Positions 45,920 through 56,952 of a stretch of DNA of 64,000 nucleotides are shown here, piece by piece. Within the stretch, counting starts at the first letter, position 1, and every line of letters starts with the position of its first letter. The stretch spans positions 248,001-312,000 of the forward strand of contig JALRMH010000016.1 in assembly GCA_026119935.1 (NCBI GenBank). The letters are read 5' to 3'. The stretch is from Endothia cerciana. Lineage: Eukaryota > Ascomycota > Sordariomycetes > Diaporthales > Cryphonectriaceae. Position numbers and translations under genes: made by a program. The notes under the pieces are model-generated. The model was not told the origin of the DNA. It did no database searches and saw only the letters and a list, made by a program, of their open reading frames with translations.

Positions 45920-47411
45920 CCTCGGCCCGAAGGCGGGTCGCGAGAAATTTGGTACTCACTGACTGAAATCAGCTTGCAACCAAGCCAACCACTGCTGCAG
46001 CGCACGGCATCCTCAACCTAACATCCCCATTTCATGGATGTAATGCGGAACCCTCAGCTTCAGCGACCAATGAAGAAATTTCGAGTTACTATCTATCGTT
46101 CAATAACTCAAAGCGCATGATGTTGAAGACTTAAGGATTTTATTAGTCATCATGAGCTGGCTGAAGCGCTGGAGTTCAGCCCGCATTGAATATCTCTTTG
46201 CTGGTGGCAATTTTTTAAGTTCCATAAAATTACATATGTATCTACCTAGTGAGATATCCTGAGGTCCCTTCAAGGCACATGAGCTTGGAATCTTGAGGGA
46301 AGCCCAGAAGATCTGGATAGAGCGACAGTACAACGATATGAGAGGACTAGGAAAGTAGTTTTTGACACAGTCTAAAAGTCATTGCTTGGAATTGAACCTG
46401 GCCGCCGTAGCAACTTGCTGAGTTGACAGTGTAAATCAGCCAAGACGAGCTCTCGATCTTTCTTCGTCGTAACGATAATGTCGTCGTGAGACGAGCCTCC
46501 TGAGACGAGCCTCCTGAGACGAAATACTACGGTAGCATGCACCCGTGGACGCCACGAGAGCGTGCAACCTACGTGCTGTGAATTGAGTTCTAGGGGCCCA
46601 GGGAAAGCCAGGGTACCCGAAGTTAAATTTCGAATCTGGCGGCTGGTATGCCCGAAGGCTGCAAAAACAACGTTTCATCGTGTGTAACTAATCATCACAA
46701 ATGGTCTATCGGCAGCCAGGGTTTCCTTGGTAGTGGGTTCCGGGTTTGTTGCCTGTCATCAAAGACAAGCAAAAATAAGCTTTGTCGATCATGCCCCTGG
46801 TGTTGGCACCCGAGAACCAGCAGATGGTAGCTTCCGGCTTTCGTCTGACCCGTATATGCGCTCTGCCTTCAAACCTGTTACGAACTATATTTTGCTAAGG
46901 GGGTCCTGAGTCGCCGGCCGAGGAGGCTGAGTGTGATTAACAACTCCAGTGCCTGAGCAACACGATCACACTCTAGCTCGACCTCGTCGTGCGTCCTACT
47001 ACGAATACCCAATTGAACCTCAAACGCAAAGGAAGATTATAGTTTGATGCCCCCGTGGCGGGTTAGACTTATAGAGGATCCATTCCAAGACAAAAGCTTC
47101 TTCACAATAGAGCTTGAAACGGCGCCATTGTCCTGCAGACGCTGTATCAATTGACCGGTAGATACCCCACGGGGAGACCGTGTTCATGCCGTCCTCGCCT
47201 TTCCTATGGGACTATAAGAATACTTGGGGATAGCCGATTTATCACAGCTCCCTTCCTGCTTGACACACAAGCTCTGCAACGTTCTTTCATCAGCTTTGCT
47301 CAGTACGCCACTCAGTCGCGCTCGAACAGGTGTTCGCGCCAGTCTCTCCTTCGAAATTAATTCACTTTTTTATATTAATTTTGAGTACCACCCAATATCA
47401 TCAGTCTCAAG
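45920..47411. other. Intergenic region of 1.5 kb
   Basis: No gene is supportable. A short tandem duplication (about 15-bp unit, GAGACGAGCCTCCT) lies at 46488-46522. A minus-strand match to the tRNA B-box consensus (GGTTCAATTCC) near 46386-46396 has no matching T-stem or A-box. The right end leads to the promoter of the secreted-protein gene, with TATATTAATT at 47371-47380 about 30 nt before the ATG. Confidence 0.4.
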
Positions 47412-48058
47412 ATGAAGTATACTATTCCAATCTCTCTCGTCCTGGCGACCACTGCCCTGGCTAAGCCCATGCTGGCAAGAGCTGCGGCGGCTCAGAATAA
47501 TAGTGCTGCTGCACAGCAGGTCTCCGATACCATCAACAAATGGCTGAGCGACATCCAGGCCGTCAACACTTTTGTCGACACTGCTGGCCAGCTCACGAAT
47601 GACCAGGACATCAGCAACGCCGCAGCTACGGCCTTTGTCGCTGCTCAGGACGAGGGTACTTCCAACACAGCTCTCCAGAGCGATGTCCAGCTCGACGCTT
47701 CCGGGGCTGCAGCAGCCAAAGACCTCCTGAACCAGTTCAACATCATTGGACCGGCTATCAACGACACCATCACCAACCCGCAGAACCTTTCAAAGAACCT
47801 TGCTGCTATCAACGGTGCTCGGTATGGCATTCCTCTCTAGCGCCAGTGATGCCTGTTCGTCAAATTCGCCATCTTGCTAACATACCAAATTACAGTTGCC
47901 CCCCTCCTGCGGGCAATGGAGCCATCTTCGAAGAGGGAGCCGTCCAGCAGTCTGCTGCGGCCGCCGTCGGCATTCAGGCTTCTCTTCCTCAGCTACCCAA
48001 CGCCTGCGGTCAACTCGCTCAGAACGCCTCGAATAAACCCAAGAAACAAGCCCACTAA
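47412..48058 (+). CDS. Small secreted Ala/Asn-rich protein, unknown
   Basis: Exon 1 is 47412-47821 and exon 2 is 47896-48058 (74-nt intron, GTATGG donor, TTACAG acceptor); the product has 190 residues. A signal peptide is evident (MKYTIPISLVLATTALAKP). The mature protein is helical and rich in Ala, Asn, Gln and Asp, with VSDTINKWLSDIQAVNTFVD and AAAKDLLNQFNIIGPAINDT. Only two cysteines are present in the mature part (RCPPP and NACGQ), one after the intron and one near the end, which could form a single disulfide. The tail is basic (NKPKKQAH). Small secreted proteins of this kind occur in many plant- or insect-associated fungi; HsbA-like surface-binding proteins are a loose comparison. I cannot name a family. 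The ATG context (CAAGATGAAG) and phase support the model. Confidence 0.78.
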
Positions 48059-49609
48059 GTGGAGACTGGGTGGGCGCTGTGCTGGTTAATCTTCGTCACG
48101 GGCTGGTCTACAGATGATTACTTCGAAGTTACTGCAGCACCGTTGAGAACTTGCAGTGAGGTGCAGTCTCGCGCTTCGCAGTACCCACTTGTATATACCT
48201 AGGTAGAGGCGAACCAGCTTCTGTACAACATAAATCGACGGGGCCTTTGCTTGGCCAAAGCTGCCCGAGATATTGATCCATTCCAAATTCAAGCAGGGTA
48301 TATAGGTTCTGACATTTGCGGAGTCTGTTATAACGAGTATTATTCACACGTCATCATCTACCTAATCTTAGTACTTCCGTAGGAAAGTCTACAATACAGC
48401 CAAAACACCCACTGCAGATAGCATAGCTGCTGCTATTTCATATTATACGGAGACCTGGATCTTGACCGGTCACAAAACCGCAAGGATCCACCCCAGTCTA
48501 TACCACTGAGAAATCCGCCAAGGCGCTTTCAAATCAAGATTGCGCGGAAGCAGATAGCGACTGACCACGAGAAGACCTTCGGAACATCAGGAGCTTATCG
48601 GCTTACAACCGTAGCAAGATACATGTGCAAGCACACGTTGCCTTTTTGTAGGGGCTTTCTCCGAGAGGTGAGTGACAGGAGCATATGAAAATGTACATAC
48701 TAACAATGTCAGGCATGCGGTAACGACCGAACATCCAGCCAGTCACTCAGCCGTGAGTGGACATTTCCCAGCATGACGGCTTGTCGCACAAAAGCCCTAA
48801 TGGTACCGGTCAGCTGGGATGGTCACGCCCTTTAGCGCCTTGGACGGTTCAGTTTCGGCGCGGCTTCTCAGGGCAAAACGTGAACCAGGATCAGGAGCGA
48901 GTAGAGTGATTATTACACTGAATCCCTGCGTGACAGCAGAAGCACGTCGGAACTCGGAATGCTGTGCAATCAGGAGCCAGGAACCGTGCATGAATGATCA
49001 TCCGTGGGGAGTTTCCGGGCCCATGGTAACCGGCCCGCGCGTCTGCAACCGCGTTCGTGTTCAACTAGTTCAGGAGGCGGCACCAATGTAGCTTGAAGCC
49101 AGGTCACACCCCGCGTCGGGTTGCGGGTGACCGCCGCATCTCTGGTACCGAGCACAAACCTTGGAAGCTCTCACGCAAAACATCGAATTCTGATGATACG
49201 CTACGGCATACATTTGCCAGTTTCCCTACTAAAAGCGGCACAATGCAGTATGCGATGCCAAGTGGTACCGGCGTCGTTGGTTGATGGTTGGAGCTTTGAT
49301 AAGAGGAAATTACCATTACCCACATCTGAATCATGTGAGATGCAGACCGGTCGGGACTAGGGAGCATTCATGGGAAATTGGACGTTCACCGAGCATGACT
49401 ATGTCACAAGCACGAACTTGGGTAGACCGTGACGTCCCATCATCTGGCCGTCATTTCTGCCTTTGGACCACTTCCTGGAGACTGACCATAGGCCGGTATA
49501 TATATTACGCTCTTTCCAAATTTAAAATATATCTAGCACGTCATTTCATGTGGGAATCTGGCCCAGCCGCGTCTCTCATCAGCTCAGGGAACGGAAGGGC
49601 AAACTCAAG
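48059..49609. other. Intergenic region of 1.55 kb
   Basis: No coding signal is found. A TATA-like TATATATAT lies at 49497-49505, about 105 nt upstream of the GH76 start codon, and is the likeliest core-promoter element for that gene. Confidence 0.45.
49497..49505 (+). promoter_or_regulatory. TATA-box-like element upstream of GH76 gene
   Basis: TATATATAT lies 105 nt before the ATG at 49610, a usual distance for fungal genes with a leader of 50-70 nt. It rests on position and sequence only. Confidence 0.35.
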
Positions 49610-51033
49610 ATGAGAAAAGCTGCATCTCTTGTTGTGCTTGCGACGGCTTGGTATTCCCGAGTTGGCAACGCCTTGAACATACCAACTTCCCATGACTACG
49701 TCCTCAGAAGAAATGATACGGGGAACAATGTTACTTCCGGCGAGATCGTGGCCTCTATCAATGCCATGAACAAGGCATGGTACGTTCACTGGGAACTTCG
49801 TCTCACCCGATTTGTGCCAGCCAGAGCTGATAAGGAGATAGGTATAACGAGACAGACGGGCGATGGGTGAGTGAAGCACTATTTGTCACGATTACAAGCT
49901 CCAAGCCCCGCAGCGCCGGTGTTCCTAAAGCAACTCACACGTTGCTAAAGGCTCTTGATACGGTTCTGAACCGATCGGAACATGAGGCTGATCCCCGGCA
50001 CAGAACTCGACGACTGCCTGGTGGCTGACTGGAAACGCTCTTCAAGCTGTCTGTGACTACAGTACGTCTATCTTTCCTGAGGCGTCCTAGGGGAGCTCTC
50101 GCAGCCTGAAACCTGTTGGCTGATGAGCGGCGTTAACGACGTTCAACAGTGTACACCACGAAGGACAATCAGTATCTTCCCATGGCGGAGGGCACCGCCC
50201 AGAAACAATCCGGCCCCCTCGCGTGGTGGCCTGAGGGAGGAGGTGACTTTCGTGCGGATAGCACCGACGACACCGGATGGTGGGCACTAGCCATGGTCCG
50301 GATGTACGACATTACGGACAATAGCACCTATCTGGAGTACGCAGAGCTGGACGAGGCCTATATTTACAGCTACTGGAACAGTACCTGTGGCGGGGGTGTC
50401 ATCTGGGACATCCCAGATTTGACATATAAAAACGCCATCAGCAACGAACTGTACATGAAGTTGGCAGCCTCGTTGCACAATCGGGTCCCAGGAGATACTA
50501 AGTATCTGGCCAGGGCTCTTGAAGCTTGGAACTGGTTCAATCACTCCGGTATGATCAATTCGCAATACTTGATCAATGATGGTTTGACCGACAGCTGCGT
50601 CAATAACAATGAGACCGAGTGGACGTACAATCAAGGTGTGATCTTAGGAGGCCTGTCAGAGTTATACCTGGCCACCAAGGATTCCACGTACATCGACGCA
50701 GCGATAAGCATCGCAGATGCCGTTATTGCGAGCGCCACCCTGTCCCCGAACGACATTTTGACAGAGTACGGATGCGAGCCTGAAGACGACTGTGATGAAA
50801 ATGAACAGACCTTCAAGGGAATCTTCACCCGAAATCTTGCCGAGCTCAACGTCCTGATAGCAGACAGGCCATATAGCAAGTACCTTGCTGCAAACGCCCA
50901 GTCTGCTTGGACAAACGACCGGAGCGGTAACTCGGACCTGTTTGGCATATCATGGGCTGGTCCTTACTCGCCTGCGTCGGTTGGCACACAAACATCTGTG
51001 ATCAGTCTTCTGATCGCAAATATTTGGCAATAG
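49610..51033 (+). CDS. Secreted glycoside hydrolase family 76 (alpha-1,6-mannanase-like)
   Basis: Four exons: 49610-49779, 49842-49866 (only 25 nt), 50004-50061 and 50150-51033, with introns of 62, 137 and 88 nt, giving 378 residues. A signal peptide spans about 1-21. The joins restore family-like segments: NKAWYNETDGRWNSTTAWWL across exons 1-3 and TGNALQAVCDY in exon 3. The GH76 catalytic pair is in DDTGWW (Asp124, Asp125), followed by CGGGVIWDIPDLTYKNAISN and ETEWTYNQGVILGGL. Members hydrolyse or transglycosylate alpha-1,6-mannan; the yeast relatives Dfg5/Dcw1 attach GPI proteins to the wall. No GPI signal follows here, since the protein ends in ISLLIANIWQ, so a secreted hydrolase is more likely. 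Many Asn-X-Ser/Thr sites fit secretion. An annotation missing the 25-nt exon would truncate the N-terminus. Confidence 0.9.
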
Positions 51034-51336
51034 TAGCTATGGCAGGGACAGTGGACAGATAGTCTGACAGATGCAGTCCTCAACGATATACACATCCGTT
51101 CATAACTCTGGTCTTGTATCTCCTGCCACAAAGCCTTGCACACCAAAACATGTCAGGGGCTGCGCAGGGCATCTTGCTATTTTAGATAATCTCATGATTG
51201 GGCAAATCAGAACCAAAAAGGTAGCCTATATTGGACGTAGAGCTGGCAATGATACCGTCGCTGAAGATCATCTTCTATGGACACCTCTTGGGCTCAACCT
51301 CTCGTGATGGTGAGACATGACGGCCAGTGAGAGCAT
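51034..51336. other. Convergent 3' spacer of GH76 and SNZ genes
   Basis: 303 bp between the converging stop codons. No coding signal is seen. Confidence 0.45.
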
Positions 51337-52299
51337 TTACCATCCGCGACCTGCAAGTCTCTCCTCCTTCTTCATGCTATCACAGTTGATGCCGACCATG
51401 GCCTCCCCAAGGCCAGTGCTGCACTCAGCCAGCACCTTCGGGTCCTTGTAGTGCGTTGTAGCCTTGACAATGGCCTTGGCCCGCTTCGCTGCGTCACCAG
51501 ATTTGAAGATGCCACTGCCGACGAAAACGCCATCGCAGCCAAGCTGCATCATCAAGGCGGCGTCCGCAGGGGTCGCAACACCTCCAGCAGCAAAATTGAC
51601 GACGGGGAGGCGGCCCAGCTCGGCCGTCTGCTTCAAGAGAGTGGCATCACAGCCCAGCTCCCTCGCAAGTGCCCGGATGCCTACCGCACCCTCCCCAGCT
51701 AGCGCAGCCTTGGCCCTCGCGATATCGGCGCTCACAGTCCGCATGTGCCTGACAGCCTCGACGACATCTCCCGTGCCCGCCTCGCCCTTGGTGCGGATCA
51801 TCGCGGCGCCCTCAGCAATGCGCCTCAGAGCCTCACCCAAGTTGCGGCATCCGCACACGAAGGGCACGCCGAAGCCGCCCTTCTCGACGTGGTAAGCGTT
51901 GTCTGCGGGCGTGAGCACCTCAGACTCGTCGATGTAGTCCACTCCCAGCGCCTCGAGGATCTGGCACTCGACGAAATGGCCAATGCGGGCCTTGGCCATG
52001 ACGGGGATGGTCACGGCGTCCTGGATCTCCTTGATGACGGCCGGGTCCGACATGCGCGCGACACCACCGTCCTTGCGGATGTCAGCAGGGACGCGCTCTA
52101 GGGCCATGACGGCACAGGCGCCAGCCTCCTCGGCGATGCGTGCTTGTTGTGCGTTCGTGACATCCATGATCACACCGCCCTTGAGCATCTGTGCGAGGCC
52201 GGCCTTGACTGCAAACGATGTCTTGGAAGAGCTGCCATTGCCACTGGTAGCCGGTGCAGCTAGGTTGATGGCCGTACTGATGCCGTTGCTTGTCGCCAT
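51337..52299 (-). CDS. pdx1: Pyridoxal 5'-phosphate synthase, synthase subunit (PdxS/SNZ)
   Basis: Single exon, 320 residues, the length of PdxS/SNZ proteins. It condenses ribose 5-phosphate and glyceraldehyde 3-phosphate with ammonia delivered by the glutaminase subunit to make PLP directly. The (beta/alpha)8 barrel is visible from VKAGLAQMLKGGVIMDVTNA, then ACAVMALERVPADIRKDGG, the substrate-binding lysine in VMAKARIGHFVE (about 103), IRTKGEAGTGDVVEA with the second active lysine, NFAAGGVATPADAALMMQLG and GVFVGSGIF. The first 27 residues (Ser/Gly/Asn-rich) are a fungal extension. I use the ATG at 52299; the in-frame upstream sequence has no conservation. It is divergent from its partner SNO at 53234 with a 934-bp shared region. 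Confidence 0.97.
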   Translation of the reverse strand: MATSNGISTAINLAAPATSGNGSSSKTSFAVKAGLAQMLKGGVIMDVTNAQQARIAEEAGACAVMALERVPADIRKDGGVARMSDPAVIKEIQDAVTIPVMAKARIGHFVECQILEALGVDYIDESEVLTPADNAYHVEKGGFGVPFVCGCRNLGEALRRIAEGAAMIRTKGEAGTGDVVEAVRHMRTVSADIARAKAALAGEGAVGIRALARELGCDATLLKQTAELGRLPVVNFAAGGVATPADAALMMQLGCDGVFVGSGIFKSGDAAKRAKAIVKATTHYKDPKVLAECSTGLGEAMVGINCDSMKKEERLAGRGW

Positions 52300-52484
52300 T
52301 GCGAGAGATTTGAACTTCTGAATATGTGCCGTCTCGGGTGATACTGAGAACTGCAGACGATGTTCAGATTGCAGTGCGTGATGAACTAGTACCACTGAGG
52401 CCGAAGGCGGGATCAGAACGATTTATACTGAACAAGGGGAGTCGATGACTGGATCACCAAGACCTTCTAGAAGACTTCGATGCA

Positions 52485-52504
52485 AAAGGACCCCTGAACC
52501 CTTC
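52485..52504 (+). repeat. 20-bp direct repeat, copy 1 (SNZ side)
   Basis: AAAGGACCCCTGAACCCTTC. It differs from copy 2 at one base (A versus G at position 14). It contains a CCCCT core. Confidence 0.75.
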
Positions 52505-52953
52505 GAGGTATGCAGGCTAAGCGTGCGGTAATGCTACACAAGAGGGACAAGGTTTTCTGGTTTGCCACTATACCGCCGAAGCCGTGGTGAAAATGCGGGA
52601 TCTGTGGGAGCCGGATGCCAGTCACGCTGTTGATCACAAGAGTCAAGGACAGGACACGAGTCGAAAGTCGTACCACAACAATATAGGTGATTGTCGGTCA
52701 AGTGCGCACTACGGGGATTATACATATAGTCGGTCACGAGTGTGCCGCGGTGTGCATGCGGGCAGATGATGCAAAGGCCCGAGTATTAGAGACCGTTGGT
52801 GACTCAGATTGAGATGCGCTGAACCCGATGTCGGTTCAGCAAGGAGTCTCTAGGACGTCATACTAGGATACCTCATAATACGAGCCATCACACTAAGTAA
52901 TTAGGCTTCAGAATCCCTCGATTGCTGGGGTCTCGGCGTTAAGTTCTCAACCT

Positions 52954-52973
52954 AAAGGACCCCTGAGCCCTTC
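52954..52973 (+). repeat. 20-bp direct repeat, copy 2 (SNO side)
   Basis: AAAGGACCCCTGAGCCCTTC. Same orientation as copy 1, 469 bp away, and differing at one base. Confidence 0.75.
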
Positions 52974-53233
52974 TGTGCCGAGAACTAAAAGTGAATCAAC
53001 GAGCCGACACCTCATTTGTCGACTTCTACTTCTTGTGATACACTTATCTTCTGTGTGTCACGACTCGCTGCCATGAATATCAGACCAGGCCGTGCCATCT
53101 GAATCGCTCTGAAGACTCGATATTTCTGACTCGGTGTACCTGGGTTTCAATATTGTCGTCGAGCATTCGTTCTTGGATGTCCATATGCCCTCTTCTCTGA
53201 GTTCCCATTACGGACCACCAATCATAACCGCAA

Positions 53234-54095
53234 ATGGCCGTCACTGTTGGCGTGTTAGCCCTTCAAGGGGGCTTCCTCGAGCACCTGTCGCTCCTCCAGA
53301 GATCAGCACAGCACCTTGCCAGCTCACCAGAACACGCCGGGAAATCCAGTTTCGAACTCACCGAGGTCAGGAACCCTCAAGATCTTGCACGGTGCGACGC
53401 CCTCATTATCCCCGGCGGTGAGAGTACGACTATCGCCCTCATAGCAGCACAATCTGGGCTCCTTGAGCCCCTGAGGGCATTTGTCAAGTAAGTGGCCCGC
53501 CTTGGTCCGTAGGATTACTCGTTGGATCACGCTAACCATGCAATGCAGGACATCTCAGAAGCCAACCTGGGGCACATGTGCAGGACTCATCCTGCTCGCT
53601 GAGGAAGCGAATGCTACGAAGAAGGGAGGCCAGGAGCTCATTGGCGGTCTGGACGTCCGGGTGCACCGGAACCACTTTGGTCGACAGATCGAGAGCTTTG
53701 TAGCAGACGTCCAACTTCCTTTCCTGGCGCAATCGGAGGTGCTCTCAGCGGCGGATACCGCGGCCCCTTTCCCTGGGGTCTTCATCCGGGCGCCTATCGT
53801 GGAGCAGCTGCTAATGCAGAGCACAACGACGATCGACTCCGTGGCACCAGGTGTCGAGGTGTCCAGCGGGAACCCTGGGAAGGCCAAGGTGGAGATTCTA
53901 GGCGTACTGCCCGACCGAGCGAAAAGAGTGGAAGGAAGGCCAGTGGCGAACTCATCAGAAGTTCATGGGGGTGATCTCAACAACATTGTTGCTGCCAGAC
54001 AGGGAAGTATCATGGGAACCAGCTTCCACCCGGAGCTCACAGATGATATTCGTCTACATGTCTGGTGGCTCGAACAAGTGCTCAAGGCTTTATGA
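53234..54095 (+). CDS. pdx2: Pyridoxal 5'-phosphate synthase, glutaminase subunit (PdxT/SNO)
   Basis: Exon 1 is 53234-53487 and exon 2 is 53549-54095 (61-nt intron, GTAAGT donor, ATGCAG acceptor), giving 266 residues. It is a class I glutamine amidotransferase that hydrolyses glutamine and channels ammonia to PdxS. VGVLALQGGFLEHL opens the fold, PGGEST sits at 60-65, the nucleophile Cys95 is in WGTCAGLILLA, VRVHRNHFGRQIESF follows, and the catalytic His245/Glu247 pair is in GTSFHPEL. All catalytic residues are present. The protein is longer than bacterial PdxT (about 190-200) because of insertions between residues 30-40 and around 190-225, as in other fungi. The start codon follows AACCGCAA and matches the conserved N-terminus. 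Confidence 0.96.
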
Positions 54096-55248
54096 GAGAC
54101 CGGGTTATTAGGCCTATATACAATGGCATGGGCCTGGTTTACCTTATGGCATTGCGGAGCGTTTTCCAGCCTACCTAGACTCAAGACTTCTACACATAGA
54201 CCATTGTCCACGAATCCTTTCATCATCGAATAAACACAGTTCCAGGAATCTGGCTGCCTGCTCTATAGTATGGTAAAATAAGAGTGAATCCCTGAGTCTT
54301 GAATATGTCGAGAGAGATATTGACATAATTATTGTTGCCGGGGTTGTCTAGCACACGACCATTTCTTTGAGCAGTCATTGAATTCCTGTCTGACCACACG
54401 TCTGCTAGTTAAGTGTCTCCTGACACAGTGATGCGGCCGCCTACGCTGCTGCGGTTTCTTGGCAAATGACAGCTCACCGACCACAACAGGCCGCCTGAGC
54501 GCCTGAGCGCCTGACCTATTCTACATCCATGACCATATTCACTGCAGATGTACCCTATAAGTCAGCATTTCCTATCGGGATTCAGGGTCCTTCCGTTGTG
54601 GTAGAAGACATGGTAATCATCCCAATTCACGGCATTCATGACTGCGTTGAATGAGAGACATGACCTGCCAAGAGCTTGAAGACGTCGTTTGCGACCAGTA
54701 GAGAGACGACAAGAATGAGGAGATGGAGCTCAAGGATGTGCAGCATCGAGGGTTCTTTTAGCCTTGCGGGCCTTCGCCCTGTAACAAGATAATATAATCC
54801 CCTCCAAACTACAGGGTTTTCGATCTACTTTATTCAGATATTGTAGCCGTTCATGCGGTTAAATGTTAGCAGAGGGATTACACCTGCCTTCATCATCGAT
54901 GAGACTCTTTCTATTGTGCAAAAGGTGAACGAATGTGGACGAGGGCTTGGAGCAACCGACTGTGTTGCAACGCCTCCCCCCCAACCCACCTTTTTTTTTT
55001 TAATAAAAAAAAAAGAAGGCCGGAGGGGGGTTTGAATTGAGGTTAGTTTCTCCCGTAATTTTAATTTCTGCTAGTAATACATGACATGTGTAAAACCCAC
55101 AACGCCCACCTGAGTTGAACAAGATGTCTAGGACCTCTCAATGGCGGTCCTATGCAAAAACCTATCTTAGGATTGAATGTTTTCTCCTCGGGAGACATAA
55201 TGATGGTCAACAGCGCAGGGATGACATGTTACCAACCCATGGACAATC
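54096..55248. other. Convergent spacer of SNO and FMO genes
   Basis: This 1.15-kb stretch contains an octamer-like tandem (GCCTGAGC repeated) at 54493-54515 and a T-run followed by an A-run at 54992-55016 that could form a hairpin. No coding signal is found. Confidence 0.45.
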
Positions 55249-56952
55249 TCAGAAGCTCACCCCTTGGTCATGGTTCACACGGTCGCTAGTCGGCCGTCCC
55301 AGCCCATTCCGAACCGTATCCTCGACCTCGACCAGCCTCTTAGGCAGCGCAATGCCCAAGCCGAAGAACACAAACAGCGCCCACTTCCATCGAAAGGGGT
55401 TGAATACCACGCAGAATGTGAACCACCACACCAGCTCGAGGTACGTGAAGAAGTCGAACGCCCCCGTCGGGCTCCTCGCCTTCAGCAGTTTGGTCATGTC
55501 GATCCAGCGCTCCATCCAGAGGGCACTCGGCCGCGTGAGGGGGTCCACCAGGAACATTAGGAGGATGCGCGTGTATATGCCAATGTGCCAGTTGCCGACA
55601 GAGCCTATTCCGGATAAGTAGGTGCAGTTGATTGCCGAGACGGACGGGTGCGTTGGCGGGAAGGTTTGCAGGTACCAGTTGGGTGCGCCGTAGGGCTCTT
55701 CGAAGCTGTCCTGCGGCAAGAAGGATAGCGAGGGTCGCGAGAAGCCCGTAGCGAGGACGATGAGATCAGCCTCGATGACGTCCTCGCGTCCGGTGCCGCC
55801 GGCAGGTACGCCCTTCGCTCGGCGGTTGACTTTGATGCCGCTCTCTTGCACTTCCTCGATATCACAACGTACCCATTCAGCTGTGCCGGCGCGGATCTTG
55901 TTCATCACGTCAGAGTTGACCATGGGAGTGTCCATGAATATTCCCTTATTGGCGGGGGCGATGTCCTCAAGGTCGCGGTAGAAGAACTTCTTCAGCAGTG
56001 TCTCCGGAATCCATGACAGAAGGGTCTCCTGGCCAAAGATGTTGAAAGCGAAAATTGTGTCGATGATCGCGTTTCTAGGGATGATCCACTTATCACTTCG
56101 GGCGAGTATGGAGATCTTAGAAGCTTCTTCCGCTGCAGCGAACTCAAGGGCCTCTACCGCACTGGCTCCTCCGCCGATGACGGCAATCTTCTTGCCTTTG
56201 GCCTTCTTTCCGGTCAACTCGCTAGAGTGATAGGTCTGGCCGCGGAACTTGTCCATGCCCGGAATATGCGGCCCTAGAGAACATTGTCAGGATCTTCCTG
56301 CTTGAAAAACCTTGCCCTGTTAAGCTTTACTCACGCTTGGCCTCTCCGCAGGTGCCAACAGCAGCAATAAGGCCGTCAAACCTCCCATTGGACGGGTCAT
56401 TGATAATCCATCGCCCCTTCTCATCTTGATAGACCTTGTTAACTTTGGTGTTGAACTTTGTTTTATTGTCTAGGCCGTATCTCCTCCACAGCTGGTTCAG
56501 CTGGCTGAGAATTTGCTGTCTGTCGGGGTATCCGCGCTCCCACTGGACGGAAGGGTGAAAGCGATACATCAGGGAGTGGATTTGCAGGCTTGAGGTGTTG
56601 TTCACCCTCTATATAAGTCCAAAGGTCAGCTGCCGACAACTGGAAACGCCTTCAAGCCCCACATAAGGCTTCATAAGGCTTGTGAGCCGTGACTTACGCT
56701 CCAAATACCACCAAGCTGGTCCTCGCCGCCAGCTTCAAAGATCTGGACATCGAATCCATGGCCGACAATATGAGCTGCCGCTGAAACTCCAGTAATGCCG
56801 GCGCCGATGATTGCAACATTGGGTCTGGTCAGGGGTTGGCTGGGACTGGGAGGGTTGGGAGACAGTATCTTGTCGGTGAGGAACTGCCCGACCTGGTAGG
56901 TGAACAGGAAGGGATGGAGGATGGGATTCTCGACCTTCGATTCAGAAGGCAT
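55249..56952 (-). CDS. FMO-like flavin-containing monooxygenase with C-terminal hydrophobic segments
   Basis: Exons 56952-56698, 56608-56335 and 56273-55249 (introns of 89 and 61 nt) give 517 residues. FAD motif IIGAGITGVSAAAH is near 48-61 with FEAGGEDQLGGIWS after it, NADPH motif VIGGGASAVEALEF is near 195-208, and the FMO/BVMO-type LATGFSRPS is present. A full FMO/BVMO fingerprint (FxGxxxHxxxW) is not clear: the corresponding region reads KFRGQTYHSSEL, close to the FMO form with Ser/Glu in place of Trp. The last 130 residues have one or two hydrophobic stretches (IYTRILLMFLVDPL, LELVWWFTFCVVFNPF, ALFVFFGLGIALP), so membrane association is likely. It probably oxygenates N, S or carbonyl carbon in a small molecule; substrate unknown. 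Confidence 0.88.

Larger units (their letters stand above)
52300..53233. promoter_or_regulatory. Shared SNZ-SNO divergent promoter
   Basis: These 934 bp separate the start codons of the two PLP-synthase subunits and must drive both. A 20-bp direct repeat with one mismatch, AAAGGACCCCTGARCCCTTC, lies at 485-504 and 954-973 past position 52000 (52485-52504 and 52954-52973). Each copy contains CCCCT, the stress-response-element core. The copies flank the middle of the region, at about 185 bp from the SNZ start and 260 bp from the SNO start. Co-expression from such a shared region is known for yeast SNZ/SNO pairs; use of this repeat is inference. Confidence 0.6.

Noticed and set aside
46384..46450. 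tRNA-like B-box (GGTTCAATTCC) on the minus strand
   Set aside because: The T-stem does not pair, there is no A-box and no acceptor stem, so it is not a tRNA gene.
43412..56952. Two flavin monooxygenases plus GH76 read as a secondary-metabolite cluster
   Set aside because: There is no PKS, NRPS, terpene synthase, transporter or pathway regulator, and the PLP-synthase pair lies between them; simple neighbourhood is more likely.
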